A stretch of DNA of 64,000 bases, taken from NCBI RefSeq assembly GCF_003660445.1, contig NZ_QZVQ01000009.1, positions 186,001-250,000 on the forward strand, written 5' to 3'. This document shows, one piece after another, positions 42,762 through 51,334 of the stretch (position 1 is its first letter; each line of letters starts with the position of its first letter). The position numbers and the translations under genes are program-made. This stretch comes from Croceibacterium ferulae. Lineage in GTDB: Bacteria > Pseudomonadota > Alphaproteobacteria > Sphingomonadales > Sphingomonadaceae. The notes below the pieces were generated by a model that searched no databases, was not told where the DNA came from, and worked only from the letters and a program-made list of their open reading frames with translations.

Positions 42762-44717
42762 TCAGGGCACGGGGATCTCGAACGTGCCCACCGGCAGGCG
42801 GGCATCGTCCCACAGATTGGTGACAGGCGCGTCGGCCCAGGCGTAGCGGACCCGCGCCACGGCCTGCCCGTCGCCGGCCAGGGTGACCTGTGCGCCTTCT
42901 GCTCGCGCCGCGGCAAAGCGGCAGCTTTGCGGCGCAGGCCCGCACAGTTCGAAGCCGATCGCCTGGGGGGAACTGCTGGTGCGCAACACCCCCGTCACGC
43001 CCGTGAAGTGCAGCACGAGGTCGTTGCCGCTACGCTCCGCACGAAGGATCGCAGGGCCGGCGCGGTCCGTCTCCGAGCCGGCCAGTGCAGCCCGCATGGC
43101 GCGCGCCAGCCGCTGGCCCACCAGCAGCTTCTGGCCCGGGTGGATGTCCGTTGCGTCGCCGATGTCGAGCGTGACCGCGAGCCCCGCGTGGCGGTCGGCG
43201 GCCGTGACCCGGCGCTGCGCATCCCGCACATTGCCCCAGCCGCTGTCCGACGGTGTGGTCGCAGGCGCACCATAATTGGCCAGCTGCGCCACGGCGAAGG
43301 CGGTCTGCCCGGTGCCGAAGCGGCCGCGCCAGTCATCGATCAGCGCCTGCAGCCGGCGGTCATAGCCCGGAATGCCGGTGTCGGATTCCCCCTGGTACCA
43401 AGCCATGCCGGCCAGACGGATGGGGCCGAGCGGGGCGATCATGGCGTTGAACAGGGTGCCCGCGCCGTTGATGGCATCCCACGGCACGCGCGGCGCGCTG
43501 CCGGGTACCGGCCGGGCGATGGCATAGCGCCACTCTGTCCCCAGCGGAATGGTCGTGCCGTCCGCCAGGGTGAGCCGCATGGCCTCGGCCGGGCCGATCA
43601 TCCCGCCCAGCGCATAGACATCGTCATTGTTGACCGTGATGACGTTGCGTCCACGCTTCAGCGTGCCGGCTGGCAGCACATAGACGCGCGGAGTGCCGGC
43701 CAGGCTGGTGCCGCCGATGGCGCTGCCGTTCACCCAGGTGCGGTCCGCATCGTCGATCATGCCGAGGGACAGGATCGCGGCCCCAGCAGCCTGCGCCGCC
43801 GTGAGGTTCACGGCCCGCTGGTACCACAGCATGCCATTGTAGTTCTGCAATGCCGGGACGCCCCAGCTTTCGAAATTGGCGATCGCGGGCACCGGCCTCC
43901 AGGCCAGTTCCGCGCCCGTCTGCCACGGCTCCTGCCCCGGCGCATCGCCGGTCTGTGTCCGCCACCAGGTTTCCCAGATGGCGAACGCTTCCTGCGTCGC
44001 GGCGCGCGGATCGCGGTCATACAGCGCCAGCAGGTCCGCCTCGTCGGCCAGGCCCGCCTGGCGCAGGGCCGGGTCGCTCAGCCAGGCGCTGATCCGCGAT
44101 CCGCCCCAGCTGGAATGGATCGCACCGACCGGCACGTCGCTGTCACGGCGCAGCGCCTGCGCCATGTAGAAACAGGCCGCGGAAAAGGACGGCGCGGTGT
44201 CAGGCCCGGCAATCTGCCATCGCGGCGGCGAAGGAAGGGCGGCGGCGGTCGCGGTCGCGGACTGCTTCTCGATCGTCAGCAGTCGCAGGCGCGGGTCGAT
44301 GGCGGGGTGCGCCTCCGCAAACAGGCTCTGCGATTCCTGCACCCGCATTTCCATGTTGCTCTGGCCGGAACACAGGAACACGTCGCCGATCAGGAGGTCG
44401 TCCAGGATCGTCGCGCCGCTGGGCGCCGCCAGCGTCAGCGTGTACGGTCCGCCAGCCGGCAGCGCGGGCAGTTCGACGGTGAAGCGCCCCTCGCCATCGG
44501 CCGTGGTGCTGACGCTGCGTTCGGCCAGGCTGACCATCACCGTCTCGCCCGGGCTGGACCGGCCGCTGAGCGTGATCGGCTGGTCGCGCTGGATGACGGC
44601 ATGGTCGGCCAGCGCGCCGTCCAGGCGCGGCTGCGCCGCGGCAAGCTGCGCATGGCACAGGAAGCCGGCCAGCGACACGGCGAACAGACAGGCGCGATAG
44701 GGCATGGGCAAAGGCAT
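42762..44717 (-). CDS. Sialate O-acetylesterase-like (SGNH) carbohydrate esterase
   Basis: The 651-residue exported protein has a signal peptide (ending LAAAQ) and the SGNH motif LCSGQSNMEMR with Ser near residue 119; the second block holds the catalytic D-x-H (ATDIHPGQKLLVGQRLA, near 522). An internal beta-sandwich (WVNGSAIGGTSLAGTPR) is inserted, as in the two-domain members of this family. Some relatives remove acetyl groups from xylan or xyloglucan rather than sialic acid; no sialic acid gene is present here. Transcribed with the alpha/beta hydrolase downstream. Start at 44717 or at ATG 44705. Confidence 0.88.
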   Translation of the reverse strand: MPLPMPYRACLFAVSLAGFLCHAQLAAAQPRLDGALADHAVIQRDQPITLSGRSSPGETVMVSLAERSVSTTADGEGRFTVELPALPAGGPYTLTLAAPSGATILDDLLIGDVFLCSGQSNMEMRVQESQSLFAEAHPAIDPRLRLLTIEKQSATATAAALPSPPRWQIAGPDTAPSFSAACFYMAQALRRDSDVPVGAIHSSWGGSRISAWLSDPALRQAGLADEADLLALYDRDPRAATQEAFAIWETWWRTQTGDAPGQEPWQTGAELAWRPVPAIANFESWGVPALQNYNGMLWYQRAVNLTAAQAAGAAILSLGMIDDADRTWVNGSAIGGTSLAGTPRVYVLPAGTLKRGRNVITVNNDDVYALGGMIGPAEAMRLTLADGTTIPLGTEWRYAIARPVPGSAPRVPWDAINGAGTLFNAMIAPLGPIRLAGMAWYQGESDTGIPGYDRRLQALIDDWRGRFGTGQTAFAVAQLANYGAPATTPSDSGWGNVRDAQRRVTAADRHAGLAVTLDIGDATDIHPGQKLLVGQRLARAMRAALAGSETDRAGPAILRAERSGNDLVLHFTGVTGVLRTSSSPQAIGFELCGPAPQSCRFAAARAEGAQVTLAGDGQAVARVRYAWADAPVTNLWDDARLPVGTFEIPVP

Positions 44718-44722
44718 CCGGG

Positions 44723-46264
44723 CTAGATCGGCTGAAGGCCGTGGTGGACGATCTTGTCGATCAGGGTTCGATGATCCGGCAGGCCGCGCAGCAGCCGATC
44801 GGTGTAGGTGCGGTTCTCCCGGCGCAGGCGCGCGGCCTGCTCCGCATCCGCCTCGAAGCTGCCGGGCTGCAGCGCGGTGCGATGGCCCATGCCGTACAGG
44901 ACATACTGGTGGCTGGCCGCAGGGAAGATCTCTTCCGCCCGGTCGAACTCGTCATGCAGCCAGGGCGGGTGATATTCCCACAGCGCCATCAGTTCGCGCA
45001 GGCGATCGGGAATGGTTTCGGCCCGCTGATTGTCGCGCCAGAACTCCGTATCCGTCCGCTTCGTCAGCGCATAATGCAGCTTCAGGAAGTCGATGATCCG
45101 GCCCCAGCGATACAGGGTCGTGTCGTTGTAGCGGCGTGCCACCGTGTCCATCACCGCGCGGCTGGCCGGCATCTGTTCTGCGATGATCTTGGCCGACAGC
45201 TCGACCAGCACGATGGCGGAGGCTTCCAGCGGCTCCAGGAACCCGGCGGCAAGGCCCACCGCGACGCAGTTGTTCTTCCAGAACAGCTCCCGGTGCCCGG
45301 ACCGGATCGGCAGGTGGCGCACGGGCAGGTCGCGCGCGGCGGGCCCGACATAATCCCGCAGCGCCCGCTCCGCTTCATCCGCACTGGTATGGCTGCTGGA
45401 AAAGACATGCCCGACACCGCGCCGGGCGGGCAGGCCGATGTCCCAGATCCAGCCGGCGCTCTGCGCGGTGGAGATGGTGTGGCTGGCGATGGCCGCGTCC
45501 GGCCGATCATACGGCACCTGCATGGCCAGCGCCGTGTCGCAGAACAGCACGTCGCTGCAATCCCGGAAGCGGACCCCCAGCGTCCTGCCGATCAGCAAGG
45601 CGGCAAAGCCCGTGCAGTCGACGAACAGATCGCCGGCAACCTGCACTCCCTGCTGCGTGTCGAGGTGCCGAATATCGCCGCTCTCGTCCACCTGCACATC
45701 GGTCACATCCGCCAGCACATGGCGGACGCCCAGCATGTCGCAGCAATGGCGTTGCAGGAAGGTGGCGAACTTGCCGGCGTCGAGGTGGTAGGCGTAATTG
45801 GCCGGGCCGTCATACTCCGCCGTCGTGATGGTCTTGGGCGCCAGCCCGGCATCGCACAGCCGGCCCTGCGGGGTCACCGCATCGCAGAAACTCTCGCCCG
45901 CCTCCGCGGCAAGCCAGTGCGGCACCAGATTGGTCTGCGCAAAGCCCTGCGGCAGCATCAGCGGATGGTAATAGCCATCATCGTCGGCTCCGGTGGTCCA
46001 GCGGTTGAAGCGCGCGCCCTGCTTGAACGCGGCCCCGCAATGGCGGAAGAACTCGGTTTCCGACACGCCGATCTTGCGCAGCGTGGCGCGCAGCGTCGGC
46101 CAGGTGCCTTCGCCCACGCCGATGATCGGGACATTCGGCGATTCCACCAGCGTCACGGTGAAGCCGTGGGGCCGCCGCCCCTGGTGACGAGCGGCGATGA
46201 TCCCGGCCGTCAGCCAGCCGGCGGTGCCGCCGCCCACGATCACGATGTCCTTGATCTCGTTCAT
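44723..46264 (-). CDS. Tryptophan-halogenase-family flavoprotein
   Basis: The 513-residue start at 46264 places GGGTAGWLTAG (residues 11-21) at the N-terminus, the FAD motif of flavin-dependent halogenases. K81 in FKQGARFNRW sits where the catalytic Lys of PrnA (K79) lies, and GFLEPLEASAIVLVE near 340-355 resembles the region of the second key acid. The signature GWIWDIGLP near 272 is close to, but not identical with, the halogenase WxWxIP. In sphingomonads and Caulobacter such genes regularly accompany TonB receptors, SapC and cupin genes; their substrate is unknown. Start 46309 is possible but is less well supported. Confidence 0.88.
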   Translation of the reverse strand: MNEIKDIVIVGGGTAGWLTAGIIAARHQGRRPHGFTVTLVESPNVPIIGVGEGTWPTLRATLRKIGVSETEFFRHCGAAFKQGARFNRWTTGADDDGYYHPLMLPQGFAQTNLVPHWLAAEAGESFCDAVTPQGRLCDAGLAPKTITTAEYDGPANYAYHLDAGKFATFLQRHCCDMLGVRHVLADVTDVQVDESGDIRHLDTQQGVQVAGDLFVDCTGFAALLIGRTLGVRFRDCSDVLFCDTALAMQVPYDRPDAAIASHTISTAQSAGWIWDIGLPARRGVGHVFSSSHTSADEAERALRDYVGPAARDLPVRHLPIRSGHRELFWKNNCVAVGLAAGFLEPLEASAIVLVELSAKIIAEQMPASRAVMDTVARRYNDTTLYRWGRIIDFLKLHYALTKRTDTEFWRDNQRAETIPDRLRELMALWEYHPPWLHDEFDRAEEIFPAASHQYVLYGMGHRTALQPGSFEADAEQAARLRRENRTYTDRLLRGLPDHRTLIDKIVHHGLQPI

Positions 46265-46287
46265 CGGTCTGCCGTCACCGGAAAAGC

Positions 46288-46315
46288 GGCAGGGTGCATG
46301 ATCGTGCACCCTGCC
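46288..46315 (-). promoter_or_regulatory. Strong stem-loop between the third receptor and the halogenase gene
   Basis: GGCAGGGTGCA (46288-46298) pairs perfectly with TGCACCCTGCC (46305-46315), loop 6 bases, between two genes of one direction 78 bases apart. It could stop most transcripts after the receptor or stabilise its 3' end, lowering expression of the halogenase. Confidence 0.55.
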
Positions 46316-46342
46316 CAGGTTGGATCGGTACTGGGGAGGGTT

Positions 46343-49291
46343 CTAGTACCGATAGCGCAGGCCTAGCGTGTACCGCCGGCCGTAATCGAACACGTCCAGC
46401 AACTGGTTGCTGTAACGGCCATGGGTGCTTTGCTGATTGTTGTTCACGTTCAATGCCTCGGCAAAGACGCTGAAATTGTCCGAGATGTCGTAGCTGGTGG
46501 TCAGGTCGACCTGGAAGCTCTGGTTCACGAAGGTCGGCTCGGCCCCGAAGGAACCGGTGTTCTGGTTCTGGCCGAACTGCAGCAGGTACTTGTCACGCCA
46601 GTTCAGCGCGGCCCGCAACTGGAACCCGTCCTTGTCGTAGAAGCCGACGAAGTTGGCGGAATTGGCCAGCCCGGTGACCGCAAAGCCCGTCTGCGAGATG
46701 TTCGTCTCGTCATATGGCCGGTTGGTGTCGACCAGCGTGGCATTCGCCTGGAAGCCGAAGCCCGAATCGCCGAACACCTGTTGCAGTGCGAGTTCGACGC
46801 CGCGCACCGTCGCATCCGGCCCATTGATCTGCTGCGACACGGCGAAGCTGGCTGGCTGGCCGGTGGTGGGATCGATCACGCCGTTGACCGGCTGCCGGGT
46901 GACACCGCCGACGATGAAGTTGCTGACGTTCTTCAGGAACAGCCCGACCGACAGGTAGGAGTTGCGCTGATAATACCATTCCGCCCCCACATCGAAATTG
47001 TCCGCGAGGTATGGTCGCAGGTTGGGATTGCCGCCGGCGGCCGACAGCGCCCCGACACGCTGCCCGCTGCCCACGTTCAGCACCGGGTTGAGCAGGTTGA
47101 GCGTTGGCCGGGTCAAGGTCCGCGATGCGTCCACCCGCAGGATCAGATTGTCGGTCACCTCCAGCTTCGCATCGAAGCTGGGCAGCAGGTAGGAATATGA
47201 ACTCTCGTTCGTGACGCCCTGGATGTCGGTATAGGACGCGACGGTCAGCAGGGTCGGATCGGCCGTGCTGGTCACGATCTGCGTCGGCAGCCGCCCCTGG
47301 CCCGTGGCCGACAGGTTCGTCACCTCGTTGCGGACGCCCGCGTTGAACGTGAACGGCATGTCCGCGATCTCCGCGCGGAAGCTGGCGCTGAGGAACAGCG
47401 CCCAGGTCTTCTCGCGCACGCGCAGCACGCTTCCCGGATCCACCGCTTCGTCGAACGTCCCGGTAAAGCCGGTCACGCTGCCATAGTTGAAGCCGGGGAT
47501 GGTCTGCGTCTGCGGATTGCCCAAGCCCGTCAGGTAATCCTGGAAGGCGACCGGGCTGAACACGAACACCGATGGCGGCAGGCTGCCGTCGAAACCGGGG
47601 ATGAACCCGTCGAGGCTGACGGAGCCTTGGTACAGGTCGGCGGGCAGAGGCGAGATGCCGGTGTCGCGGCCCGACGGGCCGCCATATCCGGCATAGGCCT
47701 GCCAGAAATTGTTCACGAAGGTGCTCTGGTTGCGGAAGTTGAAGGTGTCCTGATAATATTGGCCACCCGCCTTCAGCGTCAGGTCGTCCTGCGTCCAGGT
47801 GGCTGCCCCGCGGAACTGCACCAGCTCGTCCGTATTCACCTGCGTCTGGTTCACCGCGACGTGGCTGCCGATCAGGGCCGGGTTGGCCCAGTCCGCGCCA
47901 TCGCCGGCGGGCCCGAAATTGCTGATCGAGGGGAAGGCATCCCTGCTGTCGCCGCCGACGGTGAAGCGCAGCGTGTTGCCCAGATCGCCGCCATAGCCGA
48001 TGTCGCCATTGCGGCTGCCGATCACGCCATCCGGATTGAGCCAGCTCTTGGCATAGGCGACGTCGCCTTCCAGGCTCAGATTGTCCGACGCCGCGTAGGT
48101 GATGTTCAGGCCGGTCTGGTTGGTCTGCAGGATCTGCTTGTTGAGCGCGGAGGTGAAGTCGGTGGGCGTGCCCTGCTGCGTGAAGTCGATCGCCGTGCCG
48201 TTTTCATCGACGCTGACATTGCGCAGGTCGCCCTGGTTGAACCACACGCCGAAGGCGTAATTGTCCTGCGTGACGTTCTGGCGCGAATAATTGTTGTCGA
48301 GCGTGACCATCAGCTCGTCGGACGGGTGATATTGCAGCGATATTCGCGCATCGACGCGTTCGTCACTGACCCGCTGCTGCTCCGCGCCATATTGCTGCGG
48401 GAACCATCCGGGCAGGTTCTGGCGGTTGGCCGGATTGCCCCAGGCGGCCGAACTGGCATCGCTGGTGGGGGTACAGGCGCCGGTGCTGCCGGCCAGCTGG
48501 CAGGGCGCGAAATTGCCGCCGGGCCAGCCGGAGACGTAGACGCGGTTGGTATCGGTATCACGGCGGGTATAGATCACGTCGGCCAGCACGCCGATCGTGT
48601 CGTCGGCAAAGGTGTTGCTGATCAGCAGGCCGCCAGTGGGCACGATCTTCTCCGCCCGATCCTGGATCGATCCCGATCCGGTTGCGGCCAGCCGGAAGCC
48701 GGGCTGGTCGAAGGCGTTGGGGAACTGGATGTCGACCGTGGCGCCGATCGAACTGGACGACAGCGACACGTCCGGCGTCTTGAACACGCTCAGTTGGCCG
48801 ATGAAATCCACGCCCACGGTGCTGAAGTCGATCTGCCGGCCGCCGGTGGCGGTGGAGATGCGGCGACCGTCGAACAGGGTCGTGTTGAAGTCCCCACCGA
48901 AGCCGCGGACCGTGATCCCGGTCGGCTCCCCGCGTGAGCCGGACCGCTGGATGGACACGCCGGGCAGACGCTGGAGCGAGGCCGCCACGTTGGAATCGGG
49001 GAATTTGCCGATGTCTTCCGCGGAGATCACATCCACGACGCCCGAGGATTCGCGCTTGATGTCCAGATTGCGCTGCAGAGAGCCGCGAAGACCGGTGACG
49101 ATGATCTCGCTGCCGGTCGTGGCCGGCACGTCTGCCGCCGCCGCGGAACCCGCGGGCGGCGCGCCCGGCTGGACCTGTGCATGGGCCGGGGCCGACGCCA
49201 TCAACGCCAGCAGGCTGGTGGCGCAGGCGAGTGCGGGCAGGGCACCCGATCCCTTCGGCAGGTGCACGCGATTCGAGGCCAACAGGCGCAT
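46343..49291 (-). CDS. TonB-dependent outer-membrane receptor (third of three)
   Basis: The 982-residue protein has a signal peptide (LLALMASAPAHAQ), a plug (SEIIVTGLRGSLQRNLDIKR, SNVAASLQRLPGVSIQRSGS, TVRGFGGDFNTTLFDGRR) close to that of the first receptor and a barrel ending YTLGLRYRY. Long extracellular loops are seen as insertions in the barrel (residues about 230-560). It is read from a promoter overlapped by LacI-type operator 4, and the halogenase gene follows it, while SapC and the JmjC-like gene lie divergently. Likely ligand: an oligosaccharide of the locus. Confidence 0.9.
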   Translation of the reverse strand: MRLLASNRVHLPKGSGALPALACATSLLALMASAPAHAQVQPGAPPAGSAAAADVPATTGSEIIVTGLRGSLQRNLDIKRESSGVVDVISAEDIGKFPDSNVAASLQRLPGVSIQRSGSRGEPTGITVRGFGGDFNTTLFDGRRISTATGGRQIDFSTVGVDFIGQLSVFKTPDVSLSSSSIGATVDIQFPNAFDQPGFRLAATGSGSIQDRAEKIVPTGGLLISNTFADDTIGVLADVIYTRRDTDTNRVYVSGWPGGNFAPCQLAGSTGACTPTSDASSAAWGNPANRQNLPGWFPQQYGAEQQRVSDERVDARISLQYHPSDELMVTLDNNYSRQNVTQDNYAFGVWFNQGDLRNVSVDENGTAIDFTQQGTPTDFTSALNKQILQTNQTGLNITYAASDNLSLEGDVAYAKSWLNPDGVIGSRNGDIGYGGDLGNTLRFTVGGDSRDAFPSISNFGPAGDGADWANPALIGSHVAVNQTQVNTDELVQFRGAATWTQDDLTLKAGGQYYQDTFNFRNQSTFVNNFWQAYAGYGGPSGRDTGISPLPADLYQGSVSLDGFIPGFDGSLPPSVFVFSPVAFQDYLTGLGNPQTQTIPGFNYGSVTGFTGTFDEAVDPGSVLRVREKTWALFLSASFRAEIADMPFTFNAGVRNEVTNLSATGQGRLPTQIVTSTADPTLLTVASYTDIQGVTNESSYSYLLPSFDAKLEVTDNLILRVDASRTLTRPTLNLLNPVLNVGSGQRVGALSAAGGNPNLRPYLADNFDVGAEWYYQRNSYLSVGLFLKNVSNFIVGGVTRQPVNGVIDPTTGQPASFAVSQQINGPDATVRGVELALQQVFGDSGFGFQANATLVDTNRPYDETNISQTGFAVTGLANSANFVGFYDKDGFQLRAALNWRDKYLLQFGQNQNTGSFGAEPTFVNQSFQVDLTTSYDISDNFSVFAEALNVNNNQQSTHGRYSNQLLDVFDYGRRYTLGLRYRY

Positions 49292-49392
49292 TCCTCATCC
49301 CCTCTCTCGGTCGCGTTCCTTCTCGGGTGAGGAATCGCGAGGTTGGACCTGCCAGGGATCGAAGGGCGTCGTGTCCCTCTCGACTCTCGACA

Positions 49393-49430
49393 AGTTAACG
49401 TTACCATACATGAGCTGCAACAGTTGACAA
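49393..49430 (-). promoter_or_regulatory. Candidate promoter with LacI-type operator 4 (third receptor)
   Basis: On the minus strand TTGTCA (49425-49430) and TATGGT (49403-49408) are 16 bases apart. AGTTAACGTTACCA (49393-49406) overlaps the -10 box, a classic repressor position. The receptor begins about 100 bases downstream at 49291. Confidence 0.6.
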
Positions 49431-49439
49431 CTATTGTCA
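49425..49439. promoter_or_regulatory. Perfect palindrome in the divergent receptor/sapC promoter
   Basis: TGACAA-CTA-TTGTCA is a 6-3-6 palindrome that includes the -35 box of the receptor promoter. It may be a second regulator site; alternatively it only reflects two facing -35 elements. Confidence 0.45.
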
Positions 49440-49480
49440 GAGTACAATGAGTGACCGGGTGAGGTGGAGGGGGGTGTCGC

Positions 49481-50209
49481 ATGACGACCAGCGGACGGGA
49501 TCGACGGGAGGACGGCGATGTGACGCAGGCATTGGAGCCGTTGAACCCGCAGCAGCACGGTCGGCTGTGCGTATCCAACTGGCATGACGCAACCCGTCAT
49601 TTTGCCCAGATCGTCGCTGACGAGTTCCTGGATGCGGCGCATGACCACCCGATCTTCTTCACCAAGCATCCAGAGACCGGTGCCTTCTATGCCGGGGTGG
49701 TGATGGGGCTGACACCGGGCGAGAACCTGTCCCATCTGCGCGGACAAAACGACCGCTACCGCCCGGCTGATCTGGAGCGTGGGGGCTTCTTCGTCGTGCA
49801 GGACCAGATCATGGTGGAGCCGGCCCATCCGGCCTTCGCACAGCCGGACGGTCAGCTCCTGTTCGATGACGCCGGGGAGCCCACCGCCGCGCTGCAGCGC
49901 ATCCAGCGGGCGCTGGGCCGGTTGCACACCGGTCTTCCCGCGACCGACGCCATCATCGCGCGATATCTGCAGCACCGGTTGATCGAGCCGATCGATGTGA
50001 GCCTGAGCTTCGATGATGGCAGCCGCATCCAGCTGGACGGGTTGTACACGATCAGCCTCGACCGCCTGCATGCGCTGCCGGACCACGCCGTGCTCGACCT
50101 GTTCCGGCAGGGCGACCTGCAGCTTGCCTATGCGCAGACCGGATCCGTCAGGCATATCAAACGCTTGGCGCGGCTGCATAACGAACGGCTGACGGGTCCG
50201 CCGGCATGA
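49481..50209 (+). CDS. SapC-family protein
   Basis: The 242-residue protein matches the SapC family (PF07277): ALEPLNPQQHGRLCVSNWHDATRHFAQIV, HPIFFTKHPETGAFYAGVV near 56-74, and RYRPADLERGGFFVV near 92-106. SapC proteins of this type occur next to TonB receptors and tryptophan-halogenase-like genes in alphaproteobacterial carbohydrate loci; the name comes from an S-layer-associated protein and is not informative. No signal peptide or membrane segment. Its stop overlaps the next start (ATGA), so the two are coupled. Confidence 0.85.
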   Translation: MTTSGRDRREDGDVTQALEPLNPQQHGRLCVSNWHDATRHFAQIVADEFLDAAHDHPIFFTKHPETGAFYAGVVMGLTPGENLSHLRGQNDRYRPADLERGGFFVVQDQIMVEPAHPAFAQPDGQLLFDDAGEPTAALQRIQRALGRLHTGLPATDAIIARYLQHRLIEPIDVSLSFDDGSRIQLDGLYTISLDRLHALPDHAVLDLFRQGDLQLAYAQTGSVRHIKRLARLHNERLTGPPA

Positions 50210-51219
50210 TGCAGGTCCCGGAAGCGATCGATCCCGCTGCGCTGGATGATCCCGAGGCATTCAGGGCGATCGTCATGGAACGGTGCGAGCCGGTGCTGCT
50301 GCGGGGCGCGGCGCGGCACTGGCCGCTTGTCTCCTGCGGCGATGTCGGGCTGGCGGCCGGGCAGATCATGGCGTTCGACAGCGGCCGGGAAACCGATCTG
50401 TTTGTCGGCAAGCCGGAGATCGGCGGACGCTATCGCCATGCCGACGAAGCGCTGCGCGAATTCAACTTCACGCACAGGACATCGCCGTTCAGGGACGCGT
50501 TGCAGCAGATCCTGGCGACGGCGGACCAGCATGATCACGATACCATGTATATGGGATCGCTGACGTCGGAGACCTATCTGCCCGGCATAGAGCGCCTCAC
50601 CCCGCTGGCCTTCGTGCCGCCGGCCGTGCGCCCGCGCTTCTGGATCGGGCATGTGTCCTCCGTCGCCTGTCATTATGACACCATGGACAATCTGGCATGC
50701 GTGGTGGCGGGGCGGCGGCGGTTCACCCTGTATCCGCCCGACGCGATCGCCGACCTGTATGTCGGCCCGATCGACCGGACGATGGCGGGCCAGCCGATCA
50801 GCCTGGCGGCAAGCGGCGCGGACCTCCAAGCGAATTACCCGCGCTTCGAACGCGCCCGCAGCCGTGCCCTGGTGGCGGAACTGCAGCCGGGCGATGCCAT
50901 CTACCTGCCCAAGCTCTGGTGGCATCAGGTCGAGGCGACGGCCAGCGTCAACATGCTTGTCAACTTCTGGTGGGACGGTTTCGCTGCGGGACCGGACAAG
51001 CCATACACCACGATGCTGCTGGCCATGATCGCCATCGCCGAACGGCCGGTAGCGGAGCGTGCCGCCTGGCGTGCCTGGTTCGACCATTACGTCTTTCGTC
51101 CCGAAGGGCACCCGCTGCGATTCCTGGACCAGGATGTCCACGGCGTCCTGGGCCCGCTGAAAGCCGGCAATTACGGCCGGATCCGCGCCATGGTGCTGCG
51201 CCTGCTCCGCGGCGAGTAG
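50206..51219 (+). CDS. JmjC/cupin-like iron(II) oxygenase
   Basis: The 337-residue protein has a double-stranded beta-helix of the JmjC/Cupin_8 type. H-x-D in SVACHYDTMDNL (near 155-157) and the distal His in LPKLWWHQVEA (near 240) are the 2-His-1-carboxylate iron ligands, and VVAGRRRFTLYPPD and LQPGDAIYLPKLWW are family segments. Members are 2-oxoglutarate-dependent hydroxylases; the substrate is unknown. It is coupled to sapC and precedes the second GH27. Confidence 0.85.
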   Translation: MMQVPEAIDPAALDDPEAFRAIVMERCEPVLLRGAARHWPLVSCGDVGLAAGQIMAFDSGRETDLFVGKPEIGGRYRHADEALREFNFTHRTSPFRDALQQILATADQHDHDTMYMGSLTSETYLPGIERLTPLAFVPPAVRPRFWIGHVSSVACHYDTMDNLACVVAGRRRFTLYPPDAIADLYVGPIDRTMAGQPISLAASGADLQANYPRFERARSRALVAELQPGDAIYLPKLWWHQVEATASVNMLVNFWWDGFAAGPDKPYTTMLLAMIAIAERPVAERAAWRAWFDHYVFRPEGHPLRFLDQDVHGVLGPLKAGNYGRIRAMVLRLLRGE

Positions 51220-51334
51220 CGGCGTCTGCGCGGGTACGACAGGGATGGCCGACACACAGGATTCACACTGCCCCGTTCCGCGGCGCCGGGCCTCGCCCGC
51301 CGCAGCGGCTGACTGGATATAAAGGGAGAGAGAC

